Assembly (NCBI RefSeq): GCF_036013645.1
Contig: NZ_CP107869.1
Span: 2,976,001-3,040,000 of the forward strand
Direction of reading: 5' to 3'
From: Streptomyces sp. NBC_00490
Lineage (GTDB): Bacteria > Actinomycetota > Actinomycetes > Streptomycetales > Streptomycetaceae
Length of the DNA: 64,000 nt
Under the pieces are notes generated by a model that did no database searches, was not told the origin of the DNA, and was given only the letters and a program-made list of their open reading frames with translations. Each line of letters starts with the position of its first letter. Positions within the stretch are counted from its first letter, which is position 1. The position numbers and the translations under genes were made by a program. Below, one piece after another: positions 32,801 to 40,731 of this stretch.

Positions 32801-34783
32801 TCAGTGGTGGGCGTGGGGAGCCCAGTCGTCGCTGCCGCGGAGGTAGTCGGCGACGGTGTGGGCGCGGGCGTCCGCGTCGCTCATCTGCGGCCGGTCCGCG
32901 GTGACTTCGGCACCGGGCCCGTAGTTGCGGTACTCGGTGAACCGGGCGTCCCTCCACGAGAAACCGCTCATGTCGGTCCACGGGGAGGCCTTGACCGCGG
33001 CCGGCAGCTTGGTGTCGCGGATCAGGACCTGGGCGACGGCCTCCGGTTCCCCTCCCGGATGCCAGGGCCTGCCGAGGTGGAAGCTCCCGGCCGGCGCGTC
33101 GCTCACGATCCTGGAGTCGGTGATGAGGAACCCGTAGGGATTCCCGGTCCAGGTCGAAGCCGCCGTGATGTAGCCGTTGTTGGTCGCCGAGCCCCGGCTC
33201 AGCGCCTTGATGACCGACCGCTCGATCACCGTCGTCGCCCGTCCGTAGACGAAGTCGACGTCGCCCTCGATGTACGAGTCGCGGACATAGACCCGGCTGA
33301 CGGTGGTCAGCTTGGGGCTGTCGGTCATCAGGGTGTCCTGGTTGCCCAGGAAGGCGGTGTCCTCGAAGACGATCCGGTCGCCGGTCGTCTTCATCGCCAG
33401 CGCCTGCTCGCCGTTCAGCTCGACCGCGGCCTCGTCGAAGTCGTTGCTGAAGGTGAGGTTGCGCGCCGTGACGTCGTTCGCGGCGATGCGCACGGTGGCG
33501 CTGCCGGTCGAACCGCCGTACGCGGCGGGCGTGTCGTAGACGATGACGGTGTCGGACCGATCTTGTCCAGTCCCCTGCAGCACGATGTTCGGCTTGCTCG
33601 CGGGGATGAGGACCTTGGCGCGGTACGTCCCCGGCGCGACGGCGATCGTCACGGGCACGGTGTTGCCGTCCGGCACGGCGTCCACGGCGGCCTGCACGGT
33701 CGCGTAGTCGGCCGGGACGCGCAGGGTGACCCCGCCGATCTGCTTCTGGGGCCCGGAGAACCGCGTCACCAGCGCCGGGACGGCGGCGGCCGGGTCCAGC
33801 CGGTAGGCATAGAAGTCCCGGGGGTCGAATGCCGTCCCCCATGCGTCGGTTCGCCCGGTCGTGTGCTTCAGGATGGAGCCGCGTTGCACCAACTCGGCCG
33901 TGGCATCGGCCTGGTAGGGGTGCTGGACGCCGTCGTAGTAGCTGTTCTCGATGACCATCCTGGTCCTGCCGCGCGACCAGTTCCCGTACGTCCACGTCGG
34001 GTCCCCGTCGGCGACCTGGGCCGAGAGGTAGTTGTTGTAGAGGTGGGCGTAGGCGCAGTTGTCCGCGGAGGGATTGCGCTGCTTCGTCCCCGTGAACCAG
34101 TTGTGGTCGAGCGTGATCTCGGTCAGGACGTTCGTCGTCCAGCCGATCCCGAGCGCCTTGTTGTGGCTCGTGAACTGGTTGTAGGAGACGGTGATGTACC
34201 GGCTGTCCTTGCGGATGTCGAGCAGCCCGTCGCCCATGTGCGTGAAGCGGTTGTGGTCGATCCAGACGTGGTCGACGGTGTCCATCTGGATCGCGTCGAA
34301 GTCGGTGGTCTTGCCGTCCCAGTCGCCCTCGACGTAGGAGTCCCGGATCGTCAGGTTGCGGATGATGACGTTGCTGGTGCCGGGGTTGAGGTGCAGCTCA
34401 CCGTGGACGATCTCGCCGGTGTCGCCGACGCCGATGATCGTCTTGTCCGAGGCCACGACGATGTCCGAGCCGAACGGCTCGACGGCTATCGCCCCCGACA
34501 CCCGGATGACATACGGCTCTTCGGCCGCCGCGTACCGGGCGAGCGAGGCCTGGTCGGTGACGGTGACGACCTTGCCGCCCGCCCCGCCGGTGGTGCCGCC
34601 GGCGAGGGAGGCGAAGCCGTGCGGCTGGTCGGTCCAGCGCGGGGCGGCCACCGGCGAGGGTCCTGCCGAGGCGTCGGCTTCCCCGCTCGCCCCCAGCACG
34701 AGGGCGGCCAGCAGGCCCACGACGGTGGCCAGGACTCTGCCGGGACCGAGTCCCGACAAGCGCTTGCTATGGAGGTGCGTCAT
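32801..34783 (-). CDS. Secreted fusion of PL1 pectate lyase and CE8 pectinesterase
   Basis: The 660-residue two-enzyme protein has a signal peptide (about 1-40), a PL1 beta-helix (about 55-310; HVWIDHNRFTHMGDGLLDI, TKQRNPSADNCAYAHLYNNY) and a CE8 domain (about 330-650; AFLGNQDTLMTD, EGDVDFVYGRATTVIE, GRPWHPGGEP). The PL1 part belongs to a different subgroup from the other PL1 enzymes here: the Arg is in QRNPSADN rather than RAPRVRFG. One chain could demethylate and cut in succession. ATG 34783 has GGGAG six bases upstream; an in-frame TTG four codons earlier overlaps that site. Confidence 0.9.
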   Translation of the reverse strand: MTHLHSKRLSGLGPGRVLATVVGLLAALVLGASGEADASAGPSPVAAPRWTDQPHGFASLAGGTTGGAGGKVVTVTDQASLARYAAAEEPYVIRVSGAIAVEPFGSDIVVASDKTIIGVGDTGEIVHGELHLNPGTSNVIIRNLTIRDSYVEGDWDGKTTDFDAIQMDTVDHVWIDHNRFTHMGDGLLDIRKDSRYITVSYNQFTSHNKALGIGWTTNVLTEITLDHNWFTGTKQRNPSADNCAYAHLYNNYLSAQVADGDPTWTYGNWSRGRTRMVIENSYYDGVQHPYQADATAELVQRGSILKHTTGRTDAWGTAFDPRDFYAYRLDPAAAVPALVTRFSGPQKQIGGVTLRVPADYATVQAAVDAVPDGNTVPVTIAVAPGTYRAKVLIPASKPNIVLQGTGQDRSDTVIVYDTPAAYGGSTGSATVRIAANDVTARNLTFSNDFDEAAVELNGEQALAMKTTGDRIVFEDTAFLGNQDTLMTDSPKLTTVSRVYVRDSYIEGDVDFVYGRATTVIERSVIKALSRGSATNNGYITAASTWTGNPYGFLITDSRIVSDAPAGSFHLGRPWHPGGEPEAVAQVLIRDTKLPAAVKASPWTDMSGFSWRDARFTEYRNYGPGAEVTADRPQMSDADARAHTVADYLRGSDDWAPHAHH

Positions 34784-34817
34784 TGCGGCTCCCAACAGGC
34801 GTACAAGAAGAGGTGTG

Positions 34818-36362
34818 CTACAGCTGGTCGATCCTGAACTTCGTGAAGGTTGCCGCGCCGGCGTGACCGTGTCCGGTGGGCGCGAGGGCGACGAGACCGA
34901 GCAGAGCGCCGACCCAGCGCCACGGTGTGGCCGCGAAGACGGGACCGGACGGACGCGGGCCGTCGCCGATGTCGTAGAAGAAGCGGCACCGCGCCCCCGC
35001 GCCGATCTCGATCCGCAGCCGCACCCGTCCCTCGGGGGCGGTCACGGGGTGGGCGGCGTCGCGCTCCCGCTCGGCGACCGCCTCGGCGAACCGGTGCACC
35101 ACCTGCACGGTTCCGTCCTCGTCGCGCTGGAGCCCGATCCAGCCGAACGCGTCCCCGAGGACCGCGAGCCCGGCCCGCGCCCCCGGCTCCTCGCTGTCCA
35201 GGCGCAGCTCCACCTCGACGGCACAGGGCTTGCCGGGCAGCCGCTGGGTGAGGACGTTCGGCAGTCTGCGCAGGTCGTGCGCGTCGGCCGAGCGGACGCA
35301 GGTGAGGCGGAGCCCGTCGCCGGAGTGGTGGGTGGCCCAGCCGTCCCGCGGGTTGGCGGTCCAGCTCCACTGGCGGCCGAAGCGTCCGCCGGGGAAGTCG
35401 TCGTCGGTGGCGGGCGCGGCGGGCGGCTGCGGCGGCAGGTCGGGCCTGGTGTGTACGGCCACGGGGGCGCCGTCGTCCCCGAGCACCGGCCAGCCTCCCC
35501 CACTCTCGGCTTCGCTCGAGCGGGAGGTGCCCCCATCGCCCCAGCGCATCGGCTGGAGGTGGACGACCCTGCCGTAGGCGCCCTTCTGCTGGAAGTGCAG
35601 GAACCAGTCCTCGCCGGACGGGGTGCGCACCCAGCCGCCCTGGTGGGGGCCGTTGACGTCGGTGTCCTTCTGCTCCAGGACGACCTTCTCCTCGTACGGC
35701 CCGAAGAACTCGCGTGAGCGGAAGGCGCCCTGCCAGCCGGTCTCCACTCCCCCGGCGGGGGCCAGGATCCAGAACCAGCCGTCGTGCCGATAGAGCTTGG
35801 GGCCTTCCAGGGTGAACCAGCCCGGTATCCGGTCGCCGTCGACGATCACCTTGCCGTCGTCGAGGAGTTCGGTGCCGTCGGGGTGCATTCGGTGGCCGGT
35901 GAGCCGGTTCTTGACGCCGGAGCGGGACTTGGCCCAGGCGTGCACCAGGTAGGCCTCGCCGGTCTCGTCGTCCCACAGGGGGCAGGCGTCGATCAGGCCC
36001 TTGCCCGCCTTGAGGAGGTGCGGCCGGGTCCAAGGCCCCCTGATCGCGGGGGCGTTGATCTGGAAGATGCCCTGGTCGGGGTCGCCCCAGAAGATCCAGA
36101 ACCGGTCGTCGTGGTGGCGCAACGACGGGGCCCAGACACCGCAGTCGTGCCGGGGTGCCTTGAACTCGGCCGCGGGCTCCAGGCGTTGCAGCGCGTGGCC
36201 GACCAGGGTCCAGTTGACGAGGTCGCGGGAGTGCAGCAGCGGCAGGCCGGGGGCGCGGCCGAAGCTGGAGGCGGTGAGGTAGAAGTCGTCGCCGACGCGC
36301 AGGACGTCCGGGTCGGACCAGTCGGCGTCGAGCACCGGGTTGGTGTACGTCTCGGCGGTCAC
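34818..36362 (-). CDS. GH43 glycosidase with C-terminal beta-sandwich (GH43_12/CBM91-like), carrying an in-frame repeat insertion
   Basis: The 514-residue cytoplasmic enzyme has a GH43 propeller (about 5-300) with base Asp17 (DWSDPDV), Asp125 (GLIDACPLW) and acid Glu186 (FTLEGPKLY). A concanavalin-like C-terminal domain (about 320-514) follows. Beta-xylosidase or alpha-arabinofuranosidase action on imported oligomers is likely. GTG 36362 overlaps the upstream stop by four bases. Residues 276-289 (GGTSRSSEAESGGG) are encoded by a palindromic repeat (35494-35537) that interrupts an otherwise normal MRW...GWPV segment without breaking the frame. Confidence 0.86.
   Translation of the reverse strand: MTAETYTNPVLDADWSDPDVLRVGDDFYLTASSFGRAPGLPLLHSRDLVNWTLVGHALQRLEPAAEFKAPRHDCGVWAPSLRHHDDRFWIFWGDPDQGIFQINAPAIRGPWTRPHLLKAGKGLIDACPLWDDETGEAYLVHAWAKSRSGVKNRLTGHRMHPDGTELLDDGKVIVDGDRIPGWFTLEGPKLYRHDGWFWILAPAGGVETGWQGAFRSREFFGPYEEKVVLEQKDTDVNGPHQGGWVRTPSGEDWFLHFQQKGAYGRVVHLQPMRWGDGGTSRSSEAESGGGWPVLGDDGAPVAVHTRPDLPPQPPAAPATDDDFPGGRFGRQWSWTANPRDGWATHHSGDGLRLTCVRSADAHDLRRLPNVLTQRLPGKPCAVEVELRLDSEEPGARAGLAVLGDAFGWIGLQRDEDGTVQVVHRFAEAVAERERDAAHPVTAPEGRVRLRIEIGAGARCRFFYDIGDGPRPSGPVFAATPWRWVGALLGLVALAPTGHGHAGAATFTKFRIDQL
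35494..35537. repeat. Palindromic repeat element inserted in frame within the GH43 gene
   Basis: The segment contains CTCTCGGCTTCGCTCGAGCG flanked by CCTCCC and GGGAGG. From memory, closely similar sequences are common between genes in many Streptomyces genomes; here it is coding. Confidence 0.75.
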
Positions 36363-37204
36363 AGGCTCACCGCCTTGCGGATCAGGGCGGCGGCCCCGCC
36401 GCGGTCGAGGCGGCCGTCGGCGACGACCGTGACGACTCGGCGCACAAGGGTGTCGCCGGGGGCGATCGGTACCCGCTCGGTGTGCGCCAACGACGAGCCC
36501 ACACCGGGGTATTCGCCGGTGCGCACGAACCACGGGTCCCGGCGGGTCCGCTCGGTGGCCCCGGCGAAGACCAGCGTCCAGGTGGAGCCGGCGAGGGCGA
36601 GCCAGTCGGCGCGGTGGGCGTGCACTTCGGACTCGCCGTCGGCGCTCGGGGTGAACACGTCCGGCGCCCGGTCCTCCTTGCGGGCCCGCCAGAAGAAGCC
36701 GCCGTATGCGGCGCCCGGGCGGCCGTTGGTGGCCGGGCTGCCGATGGACAGCGGGCCGGACGTGACATTGGTGAGCGAGAACGTGAAGTCCAACGCCCAG
36801 GCGGCGTCGGTGAGTTCGGTGGCCGCGACGGTACGGCGCTCGCGCAGCAGCTCGGCTCCCGCGGCGATCCAGCGCAGTTCCTCCACGAAGCCGTCCGGGT
36901 CGCGGAGCTGGAAGGAGCTGTGGCGCTGGGCGCCGTGGTTGTCGAGCTCGGTGGGGCCCTGGTCGCGGACGTAGGTGCGCCCGCCCCAGAAGTTGAATCC
37001 CTCGACGTCGGGAACGGCGACACCGACGCCGAGGTGATGGAGGTGGTCGGCAGGGCTCAGTTCGGTGACCGCCGTGCCGGCCAGGGTGGTGACGGGGTGC
37101 AGATAGGGGCGCGGGGAGAGCCGCGCGGGCAGCTCGGGCCGGGTGACATAGCGGCCGACCGGGCGGCCCGCGACGCGCAGGACCGGGGAGTCGGGGGTCG
37201 TCAT
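36359..37204 (-). CDS. DUF6807 (PmoA-like) family protein
   Basis: The 281-residue protein of the DUF6807 group has an early SPRPYLHPVTTLAGTAVTEL strand, SPADHLHHLGVGVAVPDVEG with paired histidines, GFNFWGGRTYVRDQG, HSSFQLRDPDGFVEELRW and AAYGGFFWRARKE. The family has a beta-rich fold and no proven reaction; it is habitually encoded beside Gfo/Idh oxidoreductases in sugar operons, as here. No signal peptide. Its ATG shares one base with the oxidoreductase stop (TGATG) and its own stop overlaps the GH43 start, so stoichiometric coexpression is expected. A sugar epimerase or ring-opening role is speculation. Confidence 0.8.
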   Translation of the reverse strand: MTTPDSPVLRVAGRPVGRYVTRPELPARLSPRPYLHPVTTLAGTAVTELSPADHLHHLGVGVAVPDVEGFNFWGGRTYVRDQGPTELDNHGAQRHSSFQLRDPDGFVEELRWIAAGAELLRERRTVAATELTDAAWALDFTFSLTNVTSGPLSIGSPATNGRPGAAYGGFFWRARKEDRAPDVFTPSADGESEVHAHRADWLALAGSTWTLVFAGATERTRRDPWFVRTGEYPGVGSSLAHTERVPIAPGDTLVRRVVTVVADGRLDRGGAAALIRKAVSL

Positions 37205-38349
37205 CAGGTACTCACCTCTTTCGGTAGGGCCCAGGTGGCGCCGAGCTCGGAGTAGAGGGCGAGGGTGTCCGCGGAGGCCGCGACGAGCCCGTCGACGCCG
37301 GGGACGACCCTGCGGTCCTCGCCGGGGACCCGGTGCCAGGCGCTCTCGGGCAGCGGGGCCGGGTCGGGGGCCGTGCGGATCGCCTCGACGACCTTCATGA
37401 AGGCGCCGGTCACGTCCGGCGGGACCAGCAGGTCGGTGCCGTCGGTGAGGTGGTCGACGAGGTTCTCCAGCAGGTCGGTGCGGCCGTGGTCGTACTCCTG
37501 CGGGCCGTGGTCCGCGCGCTGGAGCAGGACGCGGTCCTGCTTGTACCAGAAGGTGATCCGGCCGCGCGTGCCGTGCACGAGGACGTACGGGTCGTCCGGG
37601 TCCTCGGCGCACAGGGTCGCGGCGACGGTGACCGGGCGGCCCTGTGCCGTGGAGATCCGGACACAGGAGGTGTCGTCGGACTCGATGTCGTTGGCGCGCA
37701 GCAGCTCGGTCTCGATGCGGGTGACGTCCTCGGCGCGCGTGGAGCCGTTCAGGGCGAGGCCGGTGGCGACGGCGTGCGCGAGCGGGTTGGTCAGCGCGCC
37801 GTCGATCACGTCGACGCCGTTCAGGCGCCGCTTGCCCGCCCAGGGGGCCCGCGTGTAGTAGGACTCCGGGCGCGCCCAGGCGCCGGCGCCCCCGACGCCG
37901 ACCAGCTCGCCGATGGCCCCCTCGGCGATCAGCTGCCGGATCGCGGGCACCGCGTGCGAGCCCAGCGACTGGAAGCCGATCTGGCAGACGACCCCGGCCG
38001 CGGCGACCCCGTCGGCCATGCGCCGGAACTCGGCGTACGACGGGGCCGGAGGCTTCTCCAGCAGGATGTGCACGCCCCGGCGGGCCGCTTCGAGCGCCAG
38101 GTCGGTGTGGGTCGGGATCGGCGTGCAGATCACCGCGATCCGGGCGCCCGTGGCGTCCAGGAGGGCACCGAAGTCGGCGGACTGCTCGGGCGTACCGAGG
38201 CCCTCGGGGAGCTCGCCCGCGGTCAGCGGGGTCAGCTCGCAGATGCCCGCCAGGCGGACGATCCCCTTGTCCTGGAGCCGGCGGATGTTCTCCAGGTGCC
38301 AGCGGCCGTGGCCGCGCGCTCCCGCCAGGACGATGTCTACGGTGCTCAT
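37204..38349 (-). CDS. Gfo/Idh/MocA family oxidoreductase
   Basis: The 381-residue cytoplasmic NAD(P)-dependent sugar oxidoreductase has a Rossmann N-terminus VDIVLAGARGHGRWHLENI, AVICTPIPTHTDLALEAARR and the family signature HILLEKPPAPSYAEF. The Lys of EKP is the usual catalytic residue. The C-terminal beta-sheet domain (about 125-381) includes YVLVHGTRGRITFWYKQDR. It probably oxidises or epimerises a pectin-derived sugar together with the coupled DUF6807 protein. It overlaps the preceding PL1 gene by four bases (ATGA). The substrate cannot be read from sequence. Confidence 0.86.
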   Translation of the reverse strand: MSTVDIVLAGARGHGRWHLENIRRLQDKGIVRLAGICELTPLTAGELPEGLGTPEQSADFGALLDATGARIAVICTPIPTHTDLALEAARRGVHILLEKPPAPSYAEFRRMADGVAAAGVVCQIGFQSLGSHAVPAIRQLIAEGAIGELVGVGGAGAWARPESYYTRAPWAGKRRLNGVDVIDGALTNPLAHAVATGLALNGSTRAEDVTRIETELLRANDIESDDTSCVRISTAQGRPVTVAATLCAEDPDDPYVLVHGTRGRITFWYKQDRVLLQRADHGPQEYDHGRTDLLENLVDHLTDGTDLLVPPDVTGAFMKVVEAIRTAPDPAPLPESAWHRVPGEDRRVVPGVDGLVAASADTLALYSELGATWALPKEVST

Positions 38350-39635
38350 GGGATCCTCCCTGCGCCCGCGCCGCGTGCCACCTCTCGGTCGGCCGCCTCG
38401 GCGCTGTCGATCTTTGTGTGCAGGGTAGGCGTCCAGCCGACGTCGGCCGTGAGGTCACGCTCGCTGCCGGAGTTGTAGGCGTTGTTGATCGCCAGCAGGT
38501 CCACCGGGAAGCCGTTGAAGAGGGTGCCCTCGTCGTGCAGGGCGGTGCCGTTCCAGCTCTTGACCAGGTCGGCGACCTCTACATGGCCCGGGGTGGTGAA
38601 GGCGTTGTTCTGGGCGTGGATGGCGGACTCGGTGGAGACGCCGATCGAGTAGCGGTAGTCGTGGGCGTCCTCGGGGACGACGTAGCGGTTGTTGTAGACG
38701 TGCACCTGGCCGAAGCGGACGCGCGGGGCGCGCTGGACGATCGACTCGAACTGGTTGTGGTGCAGGGTGACCCGGAGCTTGCCGCGGTCGCCCGTCACCG
38801 CGTCGCCGTTGCCGATGAGCATCGCCTTGTCGTGGCCCACGAACCGGCTCCAGGAGACGGTGACCAGGTCGGAGCCGTTGGTGATGTCCAGCAGGCCGTC
38901 GTGGCGCAGGTAGTTGCGGCCGAGGAGGGTGGGTTCCTTCTCGTCCGGGTGGCCCTTGTCGCTGAGGGTGACGTGGTCGACCCAGACGTGGTCGGAGCCG
39001 GTCAGCCAGATGGCGTCGTAGGCCGTCTTCCAGTCGCCGAGGCCGCCGGTGTTGGGCTGCCAGACGGGGAAGCAGTCGTAGGCGTCGCGCAGGTCGAGGT
39101 TGCGGATGATGACGTTGGAGGCGTTCTTGACCTGGAGGTTGGCGCCCTTGAGGACCGCGCCCTGGAGTCCGACGATCGTGGTGTTGGAGCCGACGGTCAG
39201 CGTGACCCGCTCGGCCTGCCGGGCCGCGGAGGCCTGGCGGGCCTCCTCCTGCGCTCCGCTGGGCTTGGCCTGGCCCCAGGTGCGGGGGTCGTAGGCGGCG
39301 AGGTACTTCTTCAGGGTGTAGCCGCCGGTGGCGTAGTCGGCGCAGTCCAGGTGGTCGCCGTCGTCGTCGGTGTTGGCGTCGATCGTCCCGGCGACCTTGA
39401 TGATCTTCGGGGTGGCGCTGCCGCCGTCGAGGGCGCGGACCAGTCCGGCCCGGTCGGTGACGGTGTGGACGTGCGCCGCGTCGGCGGCGGAGCCTCCGGT
39501 GGTGCCTTCTCCCTCGGAAGCCCAGCCGTCGTTCGCGGGCAGGGTGTCCCGGCTGATGTCGCGGGCCTCGGCGTGGGCGGGAAGGCAGAACACCCCCACC
39601 ATGCCTGCGGCGAGCGCGATATGACGGAACCTCAT
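38346..39635 (-). CDS. Pectate lyase, PL1 family, secreted
   Basis: The 429-residue secreted enzyme has a signal peptide of about 24 residues (MRFRHIALAAGMVGVFCLPA) and a PL1 domain with SDHVWVDHVTLSDKGHPDE, HDGLLDITNGSDLVTVSWS and QRAPRVRFGQVHVYNNRY. It is closely related to the 29127-30458 lyase. Its ATG overlaps the stop of an upstream 68-codon reading frame (39632-39838), and its stop overlaps the oxidoreductase start, so it is part of a continuous coupled chain starting with the ABC permeases. Confidence 0.92.
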   Translation of the reverse strand: MRFRHIALAAGMVGVFCLPAHAEARDISRDTLPANDGWASEGEGTTGGSAADAAHVHTVTDRAGLVRALDGGSATPKIIKVAGTIDANTDDDGDHLDCADYATGGYTLKKYLAAYDPRTWGQAKPSGAQEEARQASAARQAERVTLTVGSNTTIVGLQGAVLKGANLQVKNASNVIIRNLDLRDAYDCFPVWQPNTGGLGDWKTAYDAIWLTGSDHVWVDHVTLSDKGHPDEKEPTLLGRNYLRHDGLLDITNGSDLVTVSWSRFVGHDKAMLIGNGDAVTGDRGKLRVTLHHNQFESIVQRAPRVRFGQVHVYNNRYVVPEDAHDYRYSIGVSTESAIHAQNNAFTTPGHVEVADLVKSWNGTALHDEGTLFNGFPVDLLAINNAYNSGSERDLTADVGWTPTLHTKIDSAEAADREVARGAGAGRIP

Positions 39636-39838
39636 GCCCTCACCCCCCTGCCAGAACCACAGACCGACCGCTGCCGCACACCTGCGGCCGCCCCCGCCCG
39701 ACCGCGACCGACCGCCTCGGGCACCCCGGCGTCACTCACACCGAGGAGAACCCTGCCGACGGCACGACCCTCGGCCCGGACGACGACTCCCATCAGGCCC
39801 AGCACCACGCCCCCCACCGCGATCCGACGGAGCCTCAT
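39632..39838 (-). CDS. Small 68-residue protein, translationally coupled on both sides
   Basis: This frame fills the gap between permease and PL1 genes exactly: its ATG overlaps the permease TGA by four bases (39835-39838) and its TGA overlaps the PL1 ATG by four (39632-39635). The N-terminus MRLRRIAVGGVVLGLMGVVV looks like a signal or membrane peptide and resembles the start of the downstream lyase (MRFRHIALAAGMVGVF); the rest is Gly/Arg/Val-rich with no known domain. Third-position GC is lower than in neighbours. It may be a coupling leader, a small membrane protein, or a relic of a duplicated signal-peptide region. Confidence 0.5.
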   Translation of the reverse strand: MRLRRIAVGGVVLGLMGVVVRAEGRAVGRVLLGVSDAGVPEAVGRGRAGAAAGVRQRSVCGSGRGVRA

Positions 39839-40731
39839 CCCTTCACCGCCCCCGCGCTGAAGCCCGTGATCAGCCACTTCTGGATGAAGGCGAACACGAT
39901 CACCACGGGTACGGCCGCGATGATGCCGCCGGCGGCCAGCGCGCCGAGGTCGACGCTGTCCGCGCCCATCAGGGTGTTGAGGCCGACCGGGATCGTCTGC
40001 TTGTCCTGGTTGTTGAGGAACATCAGGGCGAACAGGAAGTGGTTCCAGGAGTGCACGAAGGCGAAGGAACCCACCGCGATCAGACCGGGCCGCAGCAGGG
40101 GCAGGACGACGATCCGGAACGCGGTGAAGCGGTTGCAGCCGTCGACCCAGGCCGCCTCCTCCAGGGAGTACGGCACGTTCTTGATGAAGTTGCTGATCAG
40201 GATGATCGACAGCGGCAGCTGGAAGACCGTCTCGGCGATGATGACACTGGTCAGCGAGTTGATCATCTGCAGTTCGGCGAAGATCTCGAACAGCGGCACC
40301 AGGAGCAGCGCGCCCGGCACGAACTGGGAGCACAGCAGGCCGAGCATGAAGGCCCGCTTGACCTTGAAGTTGAACCGGGCGAGGGCGTAGCCGCCGGCCA
40401 GCGCCACGAGGGTCGTCATCACCAGGGTGGCGACGCCGACGAGGACGCTGTTCTCGAAGTAGGTGCCGAACGACCGCTCCGTCCAGACCTTCTCGAAGTG
40501 GTCGAAGGTCATCGGCCACGGTACGAGCGAGGTCGAGCCGGACGGGCGGAGCGCGAAGAGCAGGATCCAGTAGAACGGGATCAGGGTGAAGAGCAGGTAG
40601 ATCGACAGCGGCAGGTAGATGTGCCAGCGGGGCACCTCGTCCCAGGCGCGCTGGTGCTTCTTGGGGCGCGGCGGTGCGGGATCCGCGGCCTGCGGGGCCG
40701 GGGCGACCGGGGTGGCTTCCTTGGTGATCAC
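39835..40731 (-). CDS. Carbohydrate ABC permease (MalG/LacG type)
   Basis: The 298-residue inner-membrane permease has six predicted helices (first at HIYLPLSIYLLFTLIPFYWI) and the MalG-type EAA loop SLEEAAWVDGCNRFTAFRIV that contacts the ATPase. It forms a heterodimer with the product of the preceding gene and works with a solute-binding lipoprotein, most likely that encoded at 31382-32722. GTG 40731 overlaps the stop of the first permease gene by four bases. No ATPase gene is present. Confidence 0.92.
   Translation of the reverse strand: MITKEATPVAPAPQAADPAPPRPKKHQRAWDEVPRWHIYLPLSIYLLFTLIPFYWILLFALRPSGSTSLVPWPMTFDHFEKVWTERSFGTYFENSVLVGVATLVMTTLVALAGGYALARFNFKVKRAFMLGLLCSQFVPGALLLVPLFEIFAELQMINSLTSVIIAETVFQLPLSIILISNFIKNVPYSLEEAAWVDGCNRFTAFRIVVLPLLRPGLIAVGSFAFVHSWNHFLFALMFLNNQDKQTIPVGLNTLMGADSVDLGALAAGGIIAAVPVVIVFAFIQKWLITGFSAGAVKG

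Noticed and set aside
30449..34837. Very long plus-strand open frame (over 1,400 codons) opposite the esterase, binding-protein and lyase genes
   Set aside because: It is antisense to well-supported genes, has a low-complexity Gly/Arg/Val composition, and arises from the extreme third-position GC of the genes on the other strand.
37105..37130. Apparent sixth copy of the dispersed repeat (GGGGCGCGGGGA)
   Set aside because: It lies inside the DUF6807 gene, codes for normal protein, and loses similarity after 12 bases.
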